Shown here one piece after another: positions 16,623 through 25,417 of a DNA stretch of 64,000 nucleotides. Location: assembly GCA_965221345.1 (NCBI GenBank), contig CBDCSD010000002.1, forward strand, positions 310,001 through 374,000. Direction: 5' to 3'. The position numbers were made by a program, and so were the translations under genes. How positions within the stretch are numbered: the first letter of the stretch is position 1; every line of letters begins with the position of its first letter. The notes under the pieces were generated by a model that was given only the letters and a program-made list of their open reading frames with translations, made no database searches and was not told where the DNA came from. This DNA is from Bin5 sp965221345. GTDB lineage: Bacteria > Chloroflexota > Anaerolineae > Caldilineales > Caldilineaceae.

Positions 16623-17108
16623 ATGGGGCGACGCAGCCCCTTCGACTATCCCCGCATTGAGTATGTGCGGGAGGTGCGCCGCAGCAAGCAGTTGAATCAC
16701 CTGACGGAGCCGGCGATTATCATCAGCGCGAGCGGCATGGCTGAAAGCGGTCGCGTGCTTCACCACTTGAAAAACAACATCACTCATCCGGAAAACACGG
16801 TGTTGTTCGTCAGCTATCAGGCACAGCATACGCTCGGCCGGCGGATTCTGGAGGGGAACGAGAAGGTGAGAATTTTCGGCGAAGAGTACGGAGTGCGTGC
16901 CGAGGTTGCCCGGATCAATGGTTACAGCGCCCACGCCGACCAGACGGAGTTGCTGGAGTGGGCATCGCATTTTGACCGGGAACGGTTGCAGAGGATATTC
17001 CTCGTCCATGGCGAGCCGGAGGGGGCGTGCGCGCTGGCGGAAGAGTTGCGGGGGCAGGGCCACAGCGATGTGGTCCTGCCGACGCTGCACCAGTCGTTCG
17101 AGTTCTGA
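16623..17108 (+). pseudogene. C-terminal fragment of a beta-CASP metallo-beta-lactamase RNase
   Basis: 161 residues that correspond only to the end of a ~460-residue beta-CASP nuclease (CPSF/Ysh1-like): PFDYPRIEYVREV, SKQLNHLTEPAIIISASGMA, GRVLHHLKNNI, VSYQAQHTLGRRIL, INGYSAHADQTELLEW and LVHGEPEGACALAEEL. The N-terminal metallo-beta-lactamase domain with its HxHxDH centre is missing; a TGA in the same frame sits 12 bases before the ATG, and repeat DNA precedes it. The remaining part keeps the late metal-ligand motifs (SAHAD, VHGE) but cannot form the active site alone. A truncation by recombination at the repeat block is likely. Confidence 0.85.
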
Positions 17109-17190
17109 GTGGCAACAGGATCAATGGCGGCCGGCGTAGTCTTTGGCGTGCGCGCTCCCGCCTCTGGTTCTGCGCCGGCCGCTCCTTCTG

Positions 17191-18060
17191 TCAGCAGCCG
17201 GCCAGAAAGCGGGCGCCGTGCAGGATTCCCTGCTTTTCCGTTTTCTCGACGCCGTTGAAGTTGGCGTCTTCCAGTTCGATGGAGACAGAGCCGCTGTAGC
17301 CGTTCTCCGCCAGAATGCGCAGACCTTCGCCCCAGCGGAAAATTCCTTGGCCCGGTATGGTGTAGCGCCAACTGTGGGCGCCGTAGGAGATGCGTTCGGC
17401 AAAGGTGGCGGGCTGCTCATGCCCATAAGTGTACAGATTTTCGGCCAGGATTTCGGTATCCTTGCCATGCACGTGGTGGACGCGATCGATGAATTCGATG
17501 AGGAAGCGCAGCGGGTCGATGCCCATGCGGATCAGATGGGAGGGGTCGTAGTTGACGCTCATCGAAGATGACGGCACGTCGCGCAGGAAGGCGCGGTAGG
17601 ATTCGGGCGTACAGCAGAGCGCGCCGGGCCCCGGCCAGCCTTCGATGACGTAGTGGGAGCCGCTTTCCTCGAGGACCGAGGCCAAGGCGCTATAGCTCTC
17701 AACCATATAGCCATAGTTTTCGGCGCGCGGCAGAGCTGGATTTTCGGGAAGCATGACGGCGAAGAAGTTCTGGGGGCCAGCGGCCGTGCAGGCGCGTATG
17801 CAGTCGCTGTTGCGGGCGAGGGCTTCGGCCCTGCGGCCGGCGTCGGCAGCGATCATCCCCTTCGAGTCAGCCAGATCGATGGAACCGATACGCAGGCCCG
17901 CCTCGGCGACCGACTTCACGGCGCCGACCGGGTCGGTGGTCAGATCGATCACTTCAAGATCATTCTGTACGGCCCACTCCAGGAGGGAGGAGAGATCTCT
18001 CTGCCACTTGGTGTTGCCGCGCCGGAAGCCGATGGGGAAGTTGCCTGTTCGCGTTCTCAT
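17191..18060 (-). CDS. Sugar phosphate isomerase/epimerase-like TIM barrel
   Basis: 289 residues from an ATG with AAAGGATC 8 bases upstream. Xylose-isomerase-like barrel: LEVIDLTTDPVGAVK, GLRIGSIDLAD, SHYVIEGWPGPG (Glu), MSVNYDPSHLIRMG (Asp, His), RVHHVHGKDTE (His) and SVSIELEDANFNG (Glu) give the expected metal-binding set. The DPSHL and HGKD motifs are common in myo-inosose or 3-keto-sugar-type members. It is convergent with the beta-CASP fragment and separate from the lut operon on its other side. The substrate is unknown. Confidence 0.85.
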   Translation of the reverse strand: MRTRTGNFPIGFRRGNTKWQRDLSSLLEWAVQNDLEVIDLTTDPVGAVKSVAEAGLRIGSIDLADSKGMIAADAGRRAEALARNSDCIRACTAAGPQNFFAVMLPENPALPRAENYGYMVESYSALASVLEESGSHYVIEGWPGPGALCCTPESYRAFLRDVPSSSMSVNYDPSHLIRMGIDPLRFLIEFIDRVHHVHGKDTEILAENLYTYGHEQPATFAERISYGAHSWRYTIPGQGIFRWGEGLRILAENGYSGSVSIELEDANFNGVEKTEKQGILHGARFLAGC

Positions 18061-18151
18061 TAAGAAGATCCTTTAAGGTAGATGGAAATACGATCCTGCT
18101 ATTGTCGTTCCTGAGATCGTGGGTGCCTACTGGACCTGTCTCGCCTGCACA

Positions 18152-19033
18152 TCAGCCCTGGGCTGTGGGCCGGGCCGGGTCAGTGATCCAGTCGCTCCAG
18201 GAGCCGGGGTAGAGTCGGGCTTCTCCCAGGCCGGCGTGCTCGAGGGCGAGGGCGTTGTGGCAGGCAGATACGCCGGAGCCGCAGTAGAAGATCAGTTCGG
18301 ATGGGGGTCGGTTGCCCATCAATTCAGCGAAACGGGCGGCCAGTTCAGCGGGATCGCGGAAGAGGCCGTCGCGCAGATTGCCAACGTGGGGCAGGTTGGA
18401 GGCTCCGGGAATATGGCCGCCGATGGGGTCGTGCGTTTCATTCTCGCCGCGGAAGCGGTCTGCGCCGCGGGCGTCGATGACGAGCGCGCCGCCGCTGGCG
18501 GTCTTTGCCAGCATCTCGGTGGCATCGACGACCAGTTCGGGGCGGGGATTGGCGGTAAAGGTGCCGGCTTGCGCGGTTTCGGCACCGCTGCGGGTGGGCA
18601 GACCGGCGGCAGTCCAGGCGCCCCAGCCGCCGTCCAGAACGGCGACGGCCTCGTGGCCGATCCAGCGCAGCATCCACCACATGCGCGCGGCCATGCTGCC
18701 GCCGCTGTCATCATACAGCGCGACCTGGGACTGGTTGCTGATGCCCAAGCGTGCGACGGTACGGGCAAAGACCGGTGCATCCGGCAGGGGATGGCGGCCG
18801 GTGCGGCCTGGCACGATCGGCCCGGACATGTCTTCGTCCAGATGGGCGTAGACTGCGCCGGGGATGTGGCTGCGAGCGTAGGCGCTGCGGCCGGCGCCGG
18901 TGTCGCCCAGGTCGAAGCGGCAATCAACGATGCGCAAGTTGCCTGCGACAGAGTCATCTGCTGCAGCGATAGCTTCTGCCAGCTGTGCGCAACTGATAAG
19001 CGTGCGGAACTGTTGCTGCGGTTCGTTCGCCAT
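18152..19033 (-). CDS. sseA: Sulfurtransferase, 3-mercaptopyruvate type
   Basis: 293 residues from an ATG at 19033 with AAGGAG 8 bases upstream; the frame extends to 19141 without support. Two rhodanese domains: the first, inactive, with IVDCRFDLGDTGAG and HIPGAVYAHLDEDMSG; the second with ALVIDARGADRFRGE and the active loop FYCGSGVSACHNALAL (Cys251). The CGSGVSA loop is the mercaptopyruvate sulfurtransferase form, unlike the CRxG loop of thiosulfate enzymes. Last gene of a same-strand run with lutABC, about 110 bases after lutC. Confidence 0.9.
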   Translation of the reverse strand: MANEPQQQFRTLISCAQLAEAIAAADDSVAGNLRIVDCRFDLGDTGAGRSAYARSHIPGAVYAHLDEDMSGPIVPGRTGRHPLPDAPVFARTVARLGISNQSQVALYDDSGGSMAARMWWMLRWIGHEAVAVLDGGWGAWTAAGLPTRSGAETAQAGTFTANPRPELVVDATEMLAKTASGGALVIDARGADRFRGENETHDPIGGHIPGASNLPHVGNLRDGLFRDPAELAARFAELMGNRPPSELIFYCGSGVSACHNALALEHAGLGEARLYPGSWSDWITDPARPTAQG

Positions 19034-19141
19034 TTCTTCAACTCCTTGTGAGATATTCAGACGCGCGCTGCGGCGCGCGTAGCTGGAACATTCCCTGTTC
19101 GACGATATGTCGCGCCCACCCACCAATCCAGTCGGTCGCAC

Positions 19142-19906
19142 CTATTCATGCAGATCATCGAAGAGAACGGCATGGACGACTTTGGGGCCATGAACGCCCA
19201 TCGTTAGAATGCCCTCGAGGTCGGCCGATTTGCTGGGGCCGGTGATGATAGAAAGGTTGCGACTCTGGCGCACGTAGGCGTCCAATTTTCCTGCGTAACG
19301 CATTTCGGCCAGCCAGTCTTCTCCGGTAGCAAAGAGCCTGCTGAAGGGGATGACGACCAGGTGCCGGAAGGGCGTCAGACTGGCGGCGCGGGAGTTGGCG
19401 CCGCGGCCACCGACAACGAAAGAGCCGGTGCTGGCAAAGGCCGCCTCCGCCGAGGTGATGCCGGCGCGAACGGAGCGAATGCGTTCCCGTTGTTCGGGAT
19501 CGTGCAGATCAGTCGGTTCGATCAGCTTAAAGCCCATCTCCTTCAAAATGATAGGCAGCCCTTCGATCTGCAGTTGCTCCAGCGGCCAACAGAGGATATC
19601 CCAATCGCCGGCGCGTTCGGCGCTGGCGGTCTTGCGGGCCGACTGCTCCTCCTCCAGCCACATGTGCAGGCGGGAAATGATGGATAGGCGGGCTTCGGTT
19701 TCGGTCTCCAGCAGTTCGCAACTGCCTTTGACGGCGTTCAGCTCCTGTGCGAAGCGTTCAGCCTGTGCCCAGCGATCTCCCGGGGCATGGGTGACGGTCA
19801 TGCGCTCGGCCTGCGTGAGCGGTTCGCTTACCTGGGGAGGAAAGGGCAGGTCCGGTTGGCGTAGAGTCTCGCGCAGGCGGGACAGGATTGTATCGCGAAC
19901 GTTCAT
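19142..19906 (-). CDS. lutC: Lactate utilization protein LutC (LUD domain)
   Basis: 254 residues from the ATG at 19906 (a TTG lies five codons earlier). LUD-domain protein: start MNVRDTILSRLRETL, centre GITSAEAAFASTGSFVVGG, end RNLSIITGPSKSADLEGILTMGVHGPKVVHAVLFD. LutC is one of three subunits of the iron-sulfur L-lactate dehydrogenase complex LutABC, which oxidises L-lactate to pyruvate. The gene follows lutB by about 60 bases, and lutA lies further upstream in the order A-B-C. No strong ribosome site is visible. Confidence 0.92.
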   Translation of the reverse strand: MNVRDTILSRLRETLRQPDLPFPPQVSEPLTQAERMTVTHAPGDRWAQAERFAQELNAVKGSCELLETETEARLSIISRLHMWLEEEQSARKTASAERAGDWDILCWPLEQLQIEGLPIILKEMGFKLIEPTDLHDPEQRERIRSVRAGITSAEAAFASTGSFVVGGRGANSRAASLTPFRHLVVIPFSRLFATGEDWLAEMRYAGKLDAYVRQSRNLSIITGPSKSADLEGILTMGVHGPKVVHAVLFDDLHE

Positions 19907-19969
19907 GTTTTCAGTGTCCAATGCTCGACGTCCGGCCGTTGGCGGCTGCTGCCGACCGGGGTGGAATTC

Positions 19970-21397
19970 TCACGCTTGCCCGCGCAGCTTTTTGCGTTCC
20001 TTCCACCATTCCCGAAAGCTCTTGCGGGCGAAGGGGGCAAAGTCCCGATAGGCGGTCCAGCCATTCAGAGGCGGCGGCAGAAACTTGATATTGCCCCCGC
20101 TCATACCGGCATACAGATTGGAGCCGATGCTGGCCAGTTTGCCGAGACTCTCGTACATGGGGCGGCTGTTCATCAGGCCAGCATAGCTCTTGATGCCCCA
20201 GGCCTCCGTCTTGGGCGAATCTCCCTGCTGTACAAGATCGGAACGAAGGTCGAGCAGCAGACGAGGCAGATCGATCTTGACGGGGCAGACTTCGCGGCAA
20301 GCTCCGCATAGGGAGGTTGCGTGGGGCAGTTCCTTGAATTGGGCGATATCGGGGGCCAGGGCAGGTGAGATCACTGCTCCGATCGGGCCGTTGTAGGTGC
20401 TGCCGTAGGCGTGGCCGCCGATCTCCTGGTAGACCGGGCAGGCGTTGAGGCAGGCTCCGCAGCGGATGCAAAGCAGGGCCTCGCCGTAGCCGCGAGCCAA
20501 CATGCGAGAGCGGCCATTGTCGAGCAGGACCACATGCACCTGTTCGGGGCCGTCGACGTCACCATCCTGGCGCGGCCCACTGGTCATTGAGCAGTAGACT
20601 GTGAGTTGTTGGCCGGTGGCGCTGCGGCAGAGGGCCTGGAGCTGCAGGAAGGCGTCCTCGACGGTGGGAACGAGCTTTTCGATGCCCATCACGGCTACAT
20701 AAACGCGGGGCATGCTGGAGACCATGCGCCCGTTGCCTTCGTTGGTGACGATGCAGATTGTGCCGGTTTCGGCGATGGCGAAGTTGCAGCCGCTGATGCC
20801 GATACCGGCGGCGAAGAACTCCTGGCGCAATCGAGCACGCGCCAGCGATGTCATCTTCGTCGGTTCACGTGTGGGGGGCATGTCCAGCTTGTCCTGGAAG
20901 ATTTCGGCGATATCCTCCAGCCGTTTATGGATGACAGGGGCGACGATGTGGCTGGGCGGCTCATCGGCCAGTTGGATGATATACTCGCCCAGGTCGGTTT
21001 CGACGACGCGCAGGCCGGCCTCTTCCATGGCTTGGTTGAGGTGAATCTCCTCGGTGGCCATGGATTTGGCTTTGACGACCAGCTTGGCGCTGTTCTGCAA
21101 GGCGATATCTTTAACGATGGCCTGCGCGTCTTCGACCCCTTCGGCCCAGTGGACGGTACAGCCGTTGCGGGTCAGGTTCGTCTCCAACTGCTGTAGATAG
21201 TCGGGCCAGTTACTGAGAAGGTGCTCCTTCATCTGGCGCACTTGCGACCGCAGTTTCTGACCCTCGATCGCGTCCATGGAGGCATGACGCGCATTGGACA
21301 TGCGGTCGGTGGCCTTGCTGACCGCGACCCGCAGATTAGGGTCGCTGAGGGCCTGTTGGACACGGTCTTTGTAAGGAGCATGAATATCTACTTGCAT
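19970..21397 (-). CDS. lutB: Lactate utilization iron-sulfur protein LutB
   Basis: 475 residues, usual size. The N-terminal LUD region has LVVKAKSMATEEIHLNQA and GISGCNFAIAETGTICIVTN; two 4Fe-4S motifs follow, CIRCGACLNACPVY and CGACREVCPVKI. The C-terminus has SLGKLASIG and WTAYRDFAPFARKSF, which is typical of LutB. It passes electrons from lactate oxidation within the LutABC complex. AGGAAG lies upstream of the ATG. Part of the lut cluster between lutA (21485-22330) and lutC. Confidence 0.95.
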   Translation of the reverse strand: MQVDIHAPYKDRVQQALSDPNLRVAVSKATDRMSNARHASMDAIEGQKLRSQVRQMKEHLLSNWPDYLQQLETNLTRNGCTVHWAEGVEDAQAIVKDIALQNSAKLVVKAKSMATEEIHLNQAMEEAGLRVVETDLGEYIIQLADEPPSHIVAPVIHKRLEDIAEIFQDKLDMPPTREPTKMTSLARARLRQEFFAAGIGISGCNFAIAETGTICIVTNEGNGRMVSSMPRVYVAVMGIEKLVPTVEDAFLQLQALCRSATGQQLTVYCSMTSGPRQDGDVDGPEQVHVVLLDNGRSRMLARGYGEALLCIRCGACLNACPVYQEIGGHAYGSTYNGPIGAVISPALAPDIAQFKELPHATSLCGACREVCPVKIDLPRLLLDLRSDLVQQGDSPKTEAWGIKSYAGLMNSRPMYESLGKLASIGSNLYAGMSGGNIKFLPPPLNGWTAYRDFAPFARKSFREWWKERKKLRGQA

Positions 21398-21484
21398 CGT
21401 GATGGCTTCCTGTTGGCCGGTTGAACACCGGCGGCAAGCGGCTCGTGAGCAGTGATAACCAGAGAATGTAATGGGCCGGCGCAG

Positions 21485-22330
21485 TTACTCGCCCCAGCGC
21501 CGGGGGTGATCCGCTTGGGCCGGCGGCGGTTGCGTCGACGGACGCAGGCTACTGCCGAGATGGTCGTTTAGTATTTCGGCGATATGGTGGGCGCGGCAAC
21601 TTACCCCTTCGCGACTTAGAATGCCGTTTATGTGGGTCATGCAACTTACGTCGCACAGGACGATGGCGTCTGCGCCGCTCTGCTGGGCGCAGGTTGCCTT
21701 GGCCCGTCCCATGGCCGCGCTGATGCTGCTGTTCTTGATGGCAAAAAGCCCACCGAATCCACAGCAGTCGTCGGCGTGGGGCAGATCGACCATCTCGAGG
21801 CCTTCGACGCTTGCCAGCAGTTTGCGCGGCTGCTCGTCGACACCCAGTTCGCGATAGAGGTGGCAGCAGGGATGATAGGTAGCCTTGCCCTGCAGATGTG
21901 CGCCAGTGCTTACGAGGCCAAGCACATCGACCAAAAATTCGGTCAGCTCAAAGGTCACTGATGCCAGCTTTTCGGCCTGATGGCTCAGCTCCATCTCCTG
22001 GGATTCCTGGAAGATTGCCTCAAAAAAGTGGCTTGTCATGGTGGCGCAGCTGCCGGAGGGGGAGACGACGGCATCTACTTCGCCACTTTCGACGAGCGGT
22101 CCGAAGATCGACAGAAAACGCCTGGCCAGTTTGCGGGCCTCGTCGCGATAACCGGCATTGAAGGCGGGCTGCCCGCAGCAGGTCTGATCTTCCGGGAAGA
22201 CGACCTCGATGCCGTTTTTCTCCAGCAGTTCGCAGGTGGCGATACCCACGCTGGGGTTGAGCATATCCACCATACAGGTGACGAACAAGGCGACGCGCCG
22301 GGGTCTTCGTTCAAATGTGACCTTGTGCAT
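21485..22330 (-). CDS. lutA: Lactate utilization protein LutA (CCG-domain)
   Basis: 281 residues from the ATG at 22330; a TTG seven codons earlier is less likely. Two cysteine-rich CCG domains: FVTCMVDMLNPSVG with EDQTCCGQPAFNAGY, and YHPCCHLYREL with HADDCCGFGGLFAIK. SPSGSCATMTSHFF and CDVSCMTHINGIL are further LutA/GlpC-family blocks. Partner of LutB and LutC in L-lactate oxidation. First of the three lut genes; an aminopeptidase gene lies about 90 bases upstream on the same strand. Confidence 0.94.
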   Translation of the reverse strand: MHKVTFERRPRRVALFVTCMVDMLNPSVGIATCELLEKNGIEVVFPEDQTCCGQPAFNAGYRDEARKLARRFLSIFGPLVESGEVDAVVSPSGSCATMTSHFFEAIFQESQEMELSHQAEKLASVTFELTEFLVDVLGLVSTGAHLQGKATYHPCCHLYRELGVDEQPRKLLASVEGLEMVDLPHADDCCGFGGLFAIKNSSISAAMGRAKATCAQQSGADAIVLCDVSCMTHINGILSREGVSCRAHHIAEILNDHLGSSLRPSTQPPPAQADHPRRWGE

Positions 22331-22420
22331 GGGATAATCGACTCTCTTCAACGAACGCTGCGGTTGTCTGTTGACAGTGGCCAGTGGCCGGACGGTGTGC
22401 CGGGAACCGGGCAGGGATGT

Positions 22421-23650
22421 TTAGCCGCCCAAACTTGACAGTTCTGTTTGGAAGGGTAGGGTCGTCACTTCCAGGCGACCGTCGTGAACGATACAGTTGA
22501 CTTCGCTGCGGATGCCCAGCCCTTTCGTTTGCCCGCTGTTGTCGAAGTCGATGTGGGGCAGATAGATGCCCGGTTCGATTGTGAACATGACGCCGGGGAT
22601 GAGGCTGCGCCGGTCCTGGGTCTCGACGTTGTCGATGTTGACACCGTTCCAATGGGTTGTCGGTCCCAGGCTGTGACCGGTGCGGTGGAGGATTCCGGCG
22701 CCGAAACCGGCGTCTGCGATGACGGCGCTGACGGCGTCGTCGACTTGGTAGCCGTGGAGCGTTTTGCCGGCTTCAAACGCCTGGCTTATGACAGTGATGG
22801 CAGTATCCCGTGCCTGGGCGACGACGGCAAAGACGCGGCTGGCGGTAGGGGGCGGCTCAGCTCCACAGTAGGCCGTCCAGGTGATGTCGGCGTAGCAGTC
22901 GTCGGGATTGTTTTTCTCTTTGGCCCACAGATCGATCAGCAGCACGTCACCGCGTCGAATTGGGCTGTGCTGCTGGGCGGTGGGCGCGTAGTGGGGGAGG
23001 GCGGCGTTGCCGTTGACGGCCACGATCGGATCGTGGTCCCAAGTCAGATCTGCGGCGCGGAACTGTTCGACGATCAATTGCTGCAGATCGTACTCGGTAA
23101 TCTCCTGCTGGTGGCGTAAGGCCTGGGCCACGAAGGCGAAAGCTGCGTCCTTGGCCGCCAACAGGTGGGCGGCGGCGCGGCGGTGGCTTTCCATCTGCTG
23201 TGAAGAGAGCACGGCTTGCACGAGTTGAACCAGGTCGGCGCTGCTGACGACGGAGGCGCGGGTGTTGGCACGCACCATTTCCAAGGTGCCGGCATCGACT
23301 TTGCTGACGTAGGGGATGGCGCCGCGGGGGCTGTATTCCATCGCGATCTGGCTGGAAGCGTCCTGCGGCAGGATAGCGCGCAGCTTCTGCTCCATCTCCT
23401 GCCAGCCGACGTAGAGGTGCAGTGGGCCGGTCATTTCAGGGTCCACGGCGCTGAATGTCGTCTGTTCGATGGCGTGGACCAGCCACTGCGGTTCGCCATC
23501 GGCAGGGATGCACAGAAACCAGCGCCGGGTACCGGTGGATTCGAGGCCGGCGACGGAAGCGGCGATCGAATTCTGGCCGCGAAAGTCGTAAAGCAGCCAG
23601 CCGGCGATGCCGTGTTGGTGCAGATAGGTGCGGATAGTTTGCAGCTTCAC
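22421..23650 (-). CDS. M24-family Xaa-Pro-type aminopeptidase/dipeptidase
   Basis: 409 residues starting at a GTG (23650) with only a weak ribosome site. N-terminal creatinase-like domain (IAGWLLYDFRGQNSIA), then the pita-bread domain with all five metal ligands visible: Asp240 (LLIDLWAKEK), Asp255 (CYADITWT), His326 (HRTGHSLG), Glu359 (FTIEPGIY) and Glu383 (GIRSEVNC). It should cleave X-Pro bonds or act as a prolidase. It opens the same-strand run peptidase-lutA-lutB-lutC-sseA; a functional link to lactate use is not evident. Confidence 0.9.
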   Translation of the reverse strand: MKLQTIRTYLHQHGIAGWLLYDFRGQNSIAASVAGLESTGTRRWFLCIPADGEPQWLVHAIEQTTFSAVDPEMTGPLHLYVGWQEMEQKLRAILPQDASSQIAMEYSPRGAIPYVSKVDAGTLEMVRANTRASVVSSADLVQLVQAVLSSQQMESHRRAAAHLLAAKDAAFAFVAQALRHQQEITEYDLQQLIVEQFRAADLTWDHDPIVAVNGNAALPHYAPTAQQHSPIRRGDVLLIDLWAKEKNNPDDCYADITWTAYCGAEPPPTASRVFAVVAQARDTAITVISQAFEAGKTLHGYQVDDAVSAVIADAGFGAGILHRTGHSLGPTTHWNGVNIDNVETQDRRSLIPGVMFTIEPGIYLPHIDFDNSGQTKGLGIRSEVNCIVHDGRLEVTTLPFQTELSSLGG

Positions 23651-24154
23651 GTGCTGCCCCGTTCTCTTGCTGGTGCGCGGGTTTGGAGTTGGTGCGCGCC
23701 GACAGATGGATTGGAGACTAAGGTTCAGGGTATGCCGACATTATTCCATGAAGTGGCGATAAGGTCTAATTTCGGGGGGAGTTTCGGAGGAGGGGAAGAA
23801 GCTTTCAGTTTCTAGTTTTTGGTTTTTAGTAACCCCATTCGTACGCGATGGGTCTCTTATTCTGAGTTTTTAGATACCATGGCTCATTTGCGGCTGTCTG
23901 AACTGGGGTTTTCAGGATTGCAGGCGATCGGTGGGGAAGTGCAGTGGTTAGTGGATAGGGGCTGGAGACTAGTGCGACGGTGGGGAAGCGGGTTGGTGGA
24001 GAGGGGCGTTTTGCGCGGTCTGAATCGGGATTTACAGGATTTCAGGATTGCAGGCGATCGGTTGATGGCTGGTCGGCGGAGCCTTTTTGCGGTGGGTGAA
24101 AGGGCAGATTGCGGAGGGACAGCAAATTGGGACCAATTCTGGAGATATTGGGGC
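23651..24154. other. Gene-free stretch before ssb
   Basis: No coding sequence is supported. It contains a TTTTTAGTAACCCC-type repeat near 23805-23850 (similar to 16330-16365) and two diverged copies of the TGTCTGAA...CAGGATTTCAGGATTGCAGG repeat near 23896-23930 and 24018-24062, related to part of the 192-bp array. Confidence 0.6.
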
Positions 24155-24183
24155 TTGACAGTTTACTAGAACATATGTACAAT
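24155..24183 (+). promoter_or_regulatory. ssb promoter with embedded SOS operator
   Basis: TTGACA (24155-24160), exactly 17 bases, TACAAT (24178-24183). GAACATATGTAC (24169-24180) lies in the spacer and runs into the -10; it is one base from GAACNNNNGTTC and near-identical to the lexA promoter motif. The start codon of ssb is about 85 bases downstream. SOS control of ssb is known in several bacteria; here it is inferred from the shared motif. Confidence 0.7.
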
Positions 24184-24268
24184 ATCATATAGTCAGATCC
24201 GGCTAGCCTTGCTCGGTTGCCGGCTCTATGAACCGGACCAATTGCGAATACAGTAAGGGGACAGTAGA

Positions 24269-24694
24269 ATGTATCAGCAGATCACTTTGATAGGGAATCT
24301 GGGTGGTGACCCGGAAATGCGGCAAGCGCCCAGCGGGGATCCTGTAACAAGCTTCAGCGTTGCTACCAGTCGGTCATGGACGGGCCAAGACGGGCAACGG
24401 CAGGAGAAGACCGTTTGGTTTCGGGTGTCTGCGTGGCAACGACTGGCGGAGACCTGTAACCAGTATCTTGCGAAAGGTAAAAGGGTGATGGTTGTTGGGG
24501 AGTTGGACGAGCCTTACGTGGGGACGGACGACAGTGGTAATGCGCGGGTCACTTTGAAAGTTCGGGCACGTAACGTGCAGTTCCTCAGCCCGCGGGCGGA
24601 AGGTAACGTCATGTCCGAAGGGCAGGCTGCATATGGAAATGGCCAACATGCCCCCAGTCCGGAATCCAACGGCGGCGAGGAAATTCCATTCTAA
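24269..24694 (+). CDS. ssb: Single-stranded DNA-binding protein, copy 1
   Basis: 141 residues. OB-fold start MYQQITLIGNLGGDPEMRQA, then FSVATSRSWTGQDGQRQEKT, WFRVSAWQRLAETCNQYLAK and VTLKVRARNVQFL; a short linker ends in the acidic tip GGEEIPF that docks repair and replication partners. It is the first gene after the SOS-type promoter. A close paralogue follows 124 bases downstream in the same direction. Positions 14-16 read GDP where copy 2 reads RDP as most SSB proteins do, and the linker is shorter, so this copy may be the specialised one. Confidence 0.95.
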   Translation: MYQQITLIGNLGGDPEMRQAPSGDPVTSFSVATSRSWTGQDGQRQEKTVWFRVSAWQRLAETCNQYLAKGKRVMVVGELDEPYVGTDDSGNARVTLKVRARNVQFLSPRAEGNVMSEGQAAYGNGQHAPSPESNGGEEIPF

Positions 24695-24818
24695 AGAGCT
24701 ACTTTGCTGAAAGCGAGTATGTTTCGGCGCAGTGTGAGAAGGTAGTGCATGGAGTGGTTCGACGCGATTCGCCCAATTTCGACATTTCAATCATACATTG
24801 GAGGAAGGAAGACGCATT

Positions 24819-25280
24819 ATGTATCAACAGATCACGTTGATTGGAAATTTGGGCCGTGACCCGGAAATGAGGTACACGCCCAGCGGCGTGGCTGTCACAA
24901 ACTTCAGTGTTGCCACAAGTCGATCTTGGACTGGCCAGGACGGCCAGCGCCAAGACAAGACCGTCTGGTTCCGCGTGGCGGCCTGGGATCGGCTGGCCGA
25001 AACCTGTAACCAGTATCTGACGAAAGGACAGAAGGTGCTGGTTGTAGGCGACATGGAAGAACCCAGCACCTGGACCGACCGGGAGGGGAATACGCGCGCC
25101 TCTTTGGAAGTGCGGGCGCGGACGGTGCGATTTCTCAACACGCGGGCAGAAAATGAAGCCCTTGCCGCTGGCATGGGTCAGTCCGGCGATCAGGGAGGGC
25201 CGATGGATGGCGGGCCTGCCGCACCCTCTGGGCCTGGCGCGGACTCTGGAGCAGGCGGTGAGGAGGATATTCCGTTCTAG
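24819..25280 (+). CDS. ssb: Single-stranded DNA-binding protein, copy 2
   Basis: 153 residues from the ATG at 24819, preceded by GGAGGAAGGAAG; an upstream TTG at 24798 lies in that ribosome site and is rejected. OB-fold MYQQITLIGNLGRDPEMRYT, WFRVAAWDRLAETCNQYLTK, RASLEVRARTVRFL; a Gly/Pro-rich linker of about 40 residues and the tip GGEEDIPF. About three quarters of OB-fold residues match copy 1, so the pair arose by tandem duplication. Probably co-transcribed from the promoter at 24155. Confidence 0.95.
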   Translation: MYQQITLIGNLGRDPEMRYTPSGVAVTNFSVATSRSWTGQDGQRQDKTVWFRVAAWDRLAETCNQYLTKGQKVLVVGDMEEPSTWTDREGNTRASLEVRARTVRFLNTRAENEALAAGMGQSGDQGGPMDGGPAAPSGPGADSGAGGEEDIPF

Positions 25281-25417
25281 GAAGTTTCGTATGTCAGATA
25301 CCCGCGGCGGGCGGCGCGGTCATATTGCTTTTGTGTCGGTCGGTTTTTCAGGAGTGTATTTCTGACAGGCCGGCCGATTTTATGTCTTGGCTGGAGGAGA
25401 GATTGTTCCCTCGCCGT

